Origin: Melampsora larici-populina 98AG31 | Taxonomy: Eukaryota; Basidiomycota; Pucciniomycetes; Pucciniales; Melampsoraceae | Reading direction: 5' to 3' | Length of the DNA: 64,000 nucleotides | NCBI RefSeq assembly: GCF_000204055.1 | Contig: NW_006768775.1 | Span: 1,643,532 to 1,707,531, forward strand | Part shown: positions 57,441 through 64,000 of the stretch, in pieces | Position numbering within the stretch: the first letter of the stretch is position 1 | How the letters are laid out: each line of letters opens with the position of its first letter | Program-made: the position numbers and the translations under genes | Notes under the pieces: generated by a model | What the model was told of the DNA's origin: nothing | The model's database searches: none | Seen by the model: only the letters and a program-made list of their open reading frames with translations

Positions 57441-60400
57441 ATGACTTCTAATCAACTCGATTTTTCAAAAAAAGTTAACAATCTCGATCTTCGTCTCCTA
57501 CCACTTTCATTAGGCTTTTACTGATTATTCTTAAATTTGATTTCCAGACTGTGATCGTCACTGGTGGTGGTGGTGGTTTAGGTAAATGCTATGCTCTCTT
57601 CTTTGCATCTCGAGGCGCAAACGTGGTGGTCAACGATATGGGCAAACAAGCCGCCGATCAAGTAGTTTCTGAGATCAAATCCAAGGGAAAAGGTAATGCG
57701 GTTGCCAATTATGATAATGTTATCGAAGGGCACAAGATTGTCAAACAAGCCGTTGACGTATTTGGCTCACTTCATGTGGGTATCATGTTTTGTCATCGTT
57801 CTGCTTAGTCATTCAAGGTTATAATGTTAATTCTCTGGGTCTCTTCTTGATAGATTCTCATCAACAATGCGGGTGTCTTGCGTGATAAGTCTTTCAAGTC
57901 AATGACGGATCAAGATTGGGATACTGTTCAAGCAGTTCATGTTCAGGGGCCTTATGCTTGCACTAAGGCTGCCTGGCCGATCTTCCGCAAGCAAAAGTAC
58001 GGCCGAATTGTCAATGTGTGTATACAACTTCATTAGCTCTGGTGTATCCAATTCATTCTGATCGGCCTATCTGATTCATGCTGGCTATCTTTGAACTGTA
58101 ACTGCTGATGTCAACAGACGGCATCCGCTGCAGGGATCTATGGAAACTTTGGGTGAGCTTGTTTTCGGCCACGGCACGTTGATGATTCAAGAGAGTATGA
58201 ATTAATCACTCGCAATGCTTGTTTAACTCGCGCAATACCAGGCAAGCCAACTATTCCGCCGCAAAGCTATCTCAAGTCACCTTTGCTAAGACCTTGGCTC
58301 GCGAGGGGGCAAAATATAACATTGTTGCCAATGCCATAGCACCGGTTGCTGCATCTCAAATGACAGCAACCATTATGCCACCAGAGATGTTGAAAGAGCT
58401 TAAACCTGAGGCTATCGTTCCACTCGTGGCCTTTCTAGTCTCTGACCAGACCCAAGAAAGTGGACAAATCTTCGAGGCTGGCGCTGGATGGTTCGGTAAA
58501 CTGAGATGGGAGAGAAGTCGGGGTGCTGTGTTCAAAACAGATGATACTTTCACTCCGTCAGCTGTAGGTTTATCACTCGATCATCCTATCTCGCATGGTC
58601 TCATCGTGGGGTGTTGTCTGGTTTGCCTTTAGGTCATGGCTCGGTTTGACGAGATCAACAATTTCGAGAGGGCTGAACACCCAGAAAATATCACAGATGC
58701 TAATTATCTCGACTTTTTAGAGCAAGCCAAACAGCTATCATCGAACAAGCAATCATCGAAGCCTCTCAGTTACTCTGGAAAGACTGTGATAGTGACTGGA
58801 GCCGGAAATGGAGTGAGTCGATGCGTTACTCTATATCATACTATGATGAAAGCTTGTCTGACGAACGCTTACAATGATAGCTGGGCAGAGCATATGCATT
58901 GATGTATGGGAAGTTGGGAGCGAATGTACTGGTGAATGATATGAACAAGGAAGCGGCGGAGAAAGTAGTGGATGAGATTAAGAAGCTGGGTGCGAAGGCC
59001 GCGAGTAATGTCGCGTCGGTCGAAGATGGTGATGTGGTGGTCAAAGCAGCTCTGGATAATTTTGGGGGCGTCCATGTGATCATCAACAACGCCGGTATAC
59101 TAAGGGATAAAAGTTTCATCGCTATGTCCGACGCTGAATGGGATATCGTTCAAAAGGTTCATCTTAGGGGCACCTACAGCGTCTGCCATGCTGCTTGGCC
59201 GATATTTCTCAAACAGAAATACGGCCGAATCCTCAATACTACCAGTGCAGTTGGTTTATACGGGAACTTTGGCCAGGTGTGTCAAATATGAAGTAGCAGT
59301 GCGTCCTGCTAAGGTCATGTGTGTTGATTTCGGCTATTCTTCTTTCAGGCAAACTACAGCACTGCCAAGGCCGGTATTCTCGGTTTGTCAAAGACCTTGG
59401 CAATCGAAGGCAGGAAAAACAACATCTTTTGTAATACGATCGCACCGAACGCTGGGACCTCCATGACAGCTACCATCTGGCCAGCAGAGATGGTACAAGC
59501 ATTCAAGCCTGAGTTTGTGGCTCCATTGGTTGGTTATCTTACTAGCGAGGCGAATCAGGAAGCTACTGGCCAACTGTATGAAGTTAGTGGTGGATGGTGT
59601 GCTGCGGTCAGATGGCAACGGTCCTATGGACACTCGGTGAGTGTTTTAAAATCTCGTGGTGGTGAATGAGAAAGGTTCTTGATATATGTGTCATCTTTTC
59701 TGTAGTTCCCAGCTGGAGCTGTCACCCCCGAAAAGCTCATAGCCAAGTGGGATCAAGTGACAAAGTTTGACCAAAACGCCACTTATCCGACCTCGACGTC
59801 AGAGTCTATCGAGCAGATCATGGCCAACTTTGGAGCGGATTCCGAATCGAGCGCTCCGCCTAGTGAATCTGATACTCCTCAGATGGACGATTACGCAGAC
59901 CCGGAAGACTCAGAAGTCGTGGCTCGAGCTAAAAAGGAGACGATTGATCCGATTGAACTTCCTTACACCGAACGAGATTGTATCTTGTACAACTTGGGTG
60001 TAGGTGCGACCGAAAAGGAATTGAAATATGTGTTTGAAGGCAGTTCCGACTTTCAAGTCATTCCTACCTATGGAGTGATTGCTTTCAACGAGGCCTGCAA
60101 GCAGCTGCCATGTACGTATGACTTATACCTTAATCTTGACGGCACATTATATATGTAGAATACTGATTTTGTTGGCTATATGTATACAAAGTCGATTGGC
60201 TTCCTAACTTTAACCCGATGATGTTGTTACACGGTGAACAATACCTGGCCATCAAAACGCGTGAGATTCCGACCTCCGGGACCTTAGTCAATCATGCACG
60301 AATTCTTGAAGCAACAGATAAGGGTAAAGCTGCGTCAGTAGTGGTCATAGTTCATACCTATGATAAGGATAGTGGGACTTTGTTATTTGAAAATCAAGGA

Positions 60401-60912
60401 ACCCTCTTCATTCGAGGTTCAGGTGGGTTCGGAGGTAAAAAAGTAGGAAAAGACCGAGGAGCGGCAACGGCCTTGAACAAACCACCAAACCGAGCACCAG
60501 ATGCGATTTCGATTGCAAAGACCGATTCAAATCAAGCTGCATTATATAGATTGAGTGGAGATAGTAATCCATTACATATAGATCCAGAATTTGCAGCGGT
60601 CGGAGGATTCAAATCTCCAATCTTACATGGACTTTGTTTTTTTGGATTTGCAGCAAAGGCGGTAATGGAGAAATTTGGCAAGATTTCCGATGTAAAAGCA
60701 AGGTTTGTGGGGTCCGTTTACCCGGGTGAAACACTTGAGACAATGATGTGGAAGGAGGATAAGAAGGTGATCTTTGGTCAGTATATTTCAAACAATCCTT
60801 TTGGGTGGGTTTTACTTTGGGAAACTGATTTTTGAATGTTATATCTTTAGTGATGAAATGTAAGGAGAGAGATTCAGTAGTATTGGCAAGTTCAGCGGCC
60901 ACCTTATTTTAA
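57441..60912 (+). CDS. FOX2: Peroxisomal multifunctional beta-oxidation enzyme, copy 2
   Basis: Eleven exons: 57441-57473, 57548-57775, 57854-58015, 58118-58152, 58242-58563, 58633-58812, 58881-59276, 59349-59636, 59706-60111, 60192-60776 and 60851-60912, giving 898 residues. Domain order and active-site motifs match copy 1: [20 protein letters not shown] with [22 protein letters not shown] with NYSTAK, and [12 protein letters not shown] with [11 protein letters not shown]. Ten exons have the same length as in copy 1; exon 9 is 6 bp shorter. Introns differ in sequence and length. The N-terminus differs ([11 protein letters not shown] against [11 protein letters not shown]), and the end is SAATLF, again without an SKL-type signal. 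Both genes are intact, so this is a true paralogous pair, not a pseudogene copy. Confidence 0.95.
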
Positions 60913-61671
60913 AAACCAAATCTTTTCGTTTCTATTGAAAGGACTTGGATGTAATTTATGATGATGATCGGGAAGATATTTGTTGTAATATCTAATCAAG
61001 ATGTGATATGTCAAAATCAAAACTATCAGTGATCATGTTTTTTCCTTATTTTTATAATGGTGTCTTTATTTTCATGTTGTTGAACTGTATTATGATGATG
61101 GTTTGATTTTACAGTTGTATGAACAAATCTGAAGTGCAATGATAAAAAGAAACAATTGATGTATAGCCAAATTATTTCTCGTCGTTTCTAGTCATTTGCT
61201 CAGGTGAAAAAATGCAGTCTTGAAGGTCTCTTAACATCGACTACCTACCCAAATGCGGTTTTTTTGCACTCGAGGCTTTTCATTCGAAGCGGAAAGATTG
61301 TGTTCGAAGTGAATGTAGTATTATGTTTTAGATAGGATGTTGTCGATTTTAATTCATGAAGGTCAATTTTAACAATAAAATAAGATATCAATACTTAATT
61401 ACAAGTTAATTCTTAACACAAGAGTGTAGTTGCAAAAAGTATCAACACAGAAAATCAATGTTGAAAGGAATGCATCATTTTGGTGTTATCTACTTACATT
61501 CGAACAGAAGTCACTTTAATGTATCAAACAAGATTAGATATACACATAAGCTGCTTAAAAAGGTAATTCTTATTATCTTGACAAAATAAAATCATGAAAA
61601 TATTCACAAAAGAACATCAATTCTAAAAGAATGGATGATTTCTTGAGAGAGATGACAAGTAATTGATAAAA
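60913..61671. other. Intergenic, no gene
   Basis: AT-rich convergent 3' flanks of FOX2 copy 2 and of the minus-strand membrane protein. No feature is supported. Confidence 0.5.
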
Positions 61672-62983
61672 TCAATCTTCAGTAGTACGAATATCAACGG
61701 TATAAGTCATAGCTTGGCTTGTAGTTCTTTCTTCATGATTTGAATTCGAATGAATATCATGATTAATATTATTGATCATATTCTCTTTTGAATTATTGAT
61801 TATGTTTAATGATGCTACACAAGAATCTGAATATAATGTTGGTGGTTTGGGTACGATACTAGAAACTAGAGAATTTTTGAAAAATGTTAACTTTCTCATT
61901 CTAGAACAAACTCGAGTCTTTTGATTTGGAACAGATTCTTACAAAATGATATCAAGTAGATCCTATTCATGAAGCCATTCGAGACAAACACTAGGGTGTG
62001 TAACCGGTTCAGAGACTGGAAAGCTGTTGTAGGGGTAAATTGTAATGCTGATAGAAGTGTATCAAATTATTCAGTTTGTAAGGAACCGATACTTGAGAGC
62101 TCATTCATCGATAGTCCTAAGAATTCAGAACTCACCTATAATTGCGGCAGCTGACATCAGACCCAGAATAGAGGATAAGGTGAAGGTCCTGATATAGAAC
62201 GAAAACGTCAGTAAACTTTGATTAGGTGAGGTTCATTGGGCATCAAACGAAACTGACCTTAACGTTAACATCATCAATCTGAATAAGGTTGATCTAATGG
62301 AGTCCGTCTTCATCTCGGCCCTATGCCTAAGTACCTCGGTTGACAACATCCAACTGATTATAATATCATAAACAGCATTACTAATTAACCAGAGTGTATA
62401 AAATCCTGTAAGACATGATCCAAGCTTTAAAGGAGCTAATTTTTTTGCTTTGTTATCTGGATTGAGCATCATGAATTGCAGAGATGAAGCTATTCCTCCT
62501 ACTAATGATGATAAGCATAGAGATCCAGCTAAACAGATCCACCATTTCGGTCGACCCATGAGTTTACCAATCAGTCGGGAAAAGTGGCATCTGTTCAAAG
62601 ATTAGACAAGGAATTATTTATTAGTATATATGGTAGATGTTCATGTCGATTTGTTTATATAGAAGATTACTTACTGAACAGCCCAGGTGACTGAAAGAGT
62701 GAAAAAAGTCTGAAAAGACTCATACAATGAGAATGAATAAGCTTCCCCAGAAATACATTGATTGGTTGATTGATGTAATGTCTGTTTTAGATTGTAAATG
62801 TTTTCTTGGGAGTCAATTGAAATGACGAACAAAAGAAAATGCAAGAAAAACCTTACCCAGAACTCTAAGAAAACCTGACCAATATGAATCATGGTGATTG
62901 TAACAGCTGAGATGATCACAGTCCTTGGTACTCTATCAGCGCGTGCGATGCAGAATACACCAAATTGAACAAAGATTATTCCA
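61672..62983 (-). CDS. Multi-pass membrane protein (DUF6534-like)
   Basis: Supported minus-strand exons: 62983-62857 (GIIFVQFGVFCIARADRVPR), 62781-62675 (CISGEAYSFSLYESFQTFF), 62590-62258 (RLIGKLMGRPKWWICLAGSL, LWLISNAVYDIIISWMLSTE) and 62188-62136 (TFTLSSILGLMSAAAIIG). These joins keep frame. A further exon near 62023-61943 (LNRLHTLVFVSNGFMNRIYL) fits. The last frame, 61899-61672 (MRKLTFFKNSLVSSIVPKPP), fits the family's tail, but its junction is out of phase in my reading. The first exon is not found with confidence. Five or more hydrophobic helices, the DIIISWML plus TDS pattern and a polar tail resemble the fungal DUF6534 seven-helix family, whose function is unknown. Confidence 0.6.
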
Positions 62984-64000
62984 CTGAAAAAGATCAAAAG
63001 TGACTATTTGACATGGGCACATTGTATGTCAGTTTCAGCGACTGGATATGCTTCAGCATAATTGACATAATCGATGTCCTTACCACGCTGACAGGCTGGA
63101 CCCCTACGACAGCCTCGCATTGAGCTTGAGCTTGACCCTGGATAACGTATTTTGCTATCATTTCGCGAAAGTGTGATGCAAGTGATCACTGTTGTTGGGT
63201 TGTAAGAGGTGAGTCTTGGGTCAATACACGTAGATGAGACTGGGCGTTGTGGCAGATCACACGATTCGAAGAAACGTCGTGGAAGAGGAGAAAGTTGAAG
63301 CAGTGAAGGGATTGATGACAAGTTGGTGGTGAGCTATATGATTGGACTTCATACGAAGAATAACTGGGTAAGGTCGCGGTCATAAATGCTCACGATTATC
63401 AAGCTTTTAGAAAATGAAGAATGACCTGATGATTCGAGTCCCGCCGCCGCCTGGTATATATGAATTTACCAAGTTATCTTGAACCTTATCGCCAATCATC
63501 ATTTTACATCTCTTCTGCTCGTTGTTCCGTTTCAGGTCTACCAATCCATCTCCAATCGTGCTTGCTTCCATTAAAAGTTTAGTCTTATTTGCGGTTATGA
63601 GTTGACCTATTCCGTCTCTGCAGCAACTGTACCATCCCCTCTGATTCAAAGCCCTGGCAAACAAAAAGAAAATGTGATGTGCTTGAAGCACAGAAACCTG
63701 CTGCACCATGGATCAAGAAACCCTCTTGTCTGATTGTACTTGTGTTTTCAGCCTATGATCTAACCGTCCCATCACTTCACGACTTCCATTTAAACCGGTA
63801 CACATGAAGATCACACATCATATTACAATCCACCTATCACGATCTCATAACACTCAACGTTGACCCCAGAAAGAGCGATCCCCAATGTTTCTGCCAAATC
63901 ACTGGCACCCGTGAGGAAATCTGTGTCCACCATTTTTGCGGACGGGTTATAGACACCGGCAAGGTTCGAGGTAGTCTACACCATAGTGTATCATTCATGA
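62984..64000. other. Upstream region of the membrane protein, no clear gene
   Basis: Overlapping minus-strand frames at 63383-63004 may contain the missing first exon or leader of the membrane-protein gene, but no donor gives the phase needed by the exon ending at 62983. On the plus strand, 63850-63960 has a Cys-rich run (CFCQITGTREEICVHHFCG) that could be an exon of a small secreted protein running off the window. Confidence 0.35.

Noticed and set aside
63850..63960. Cys-rich plus-strand run that might be a small secreted protein exon
   Set aside because: The frame cannot be tied to a start or a complete exon before the window ends.
1..64000. CRISPR arrays, bacterial operons, riboswitches, rRNA or tRNA genes
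   Set aside because: None seen; the intron-containing genes show nuclear fungal DNA, where arrays and operons are not expected.

Overview
This 64-kb window comes from a nuclear genome of a filamentous basidiomycete, most likely a rust fungus (Pucciniales, Melampsora-like). That assignment is inference. It rests on intron-rich genes (most introns about 50-120 bp with GT..AG ends), the mix of gene families, and a high load of nested transposons. No rRNA, tRNA or CRISPR array was seen.

Layout. 1-4613 holds two copies, placed end to end, of a DDE transposon whose catalytic domain is interrupted by a large insertion. 4727-5320 is a small terminal-inverted-repeat (TIR) element. Host genes follow: a secreted GH5 exo-beta-1,3-glucanase (6486-8526, +), a gene-poor gap, a Nem1-type HAD phosphatase (12437-14768, +), a hAT-like MITE (15519-16424), a small secreted double-psi-barrel-like protein (17249-18310, -), a HAD-hydrolase pseudogene interrupted by the tail of a Copia element (19670-21441), fimbrin (22615-25026, +), a NAP/SET-family histone chaperone (25945-27253, -), a decayed gene of unknown family (27590-29333, +), a secreted Cys-containing, Gln/Gly-rich protein with a GQGF repeat tail (31423-32611, +), and the first of two peroxisomal multifunctional beta-oxidation (FOX2-type) genes (33488-37047, +).

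37.0-57.4 kb is a transposon island. It contains a Ty3/gypsy chromovirus (39597-46371, -) with two LTRs and a TAGAT target duplication, inserted in an inverted repeat. An 8.1-kb Tc1-like element (47623-55721) carries a broken transposase and, on the opposite strand, a second gene with a SAM-like C-terminus. Smaller TIR elements lie inside and around these. The island separates the two FOX2 paralogues; the second (57441-60912, +) has the same 11-exon structure, with ten of eleven exons identical in length. The window closes with a multi-pass membrane protein gene on the minus strand (about 61672-62983), whose ends I could not fully resolve.

How the genes relate. Fungal genes here are monocistronic and no operon logic applies. 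FOX2 (peroxisomal fatty-acid oxidation) and the Nem1-type phosphatase (lipid and nuclear-envelope regulation) both touch lipid metabolism; the glucanase and two small secreted proteins concern the cell surface or secretome. The strongest structural result is that four small elements share CAC-starting TIRs and 3-bp target duplications. Two of them interrupt reading frames that become continuous when the element and one duplication are removed on paper.
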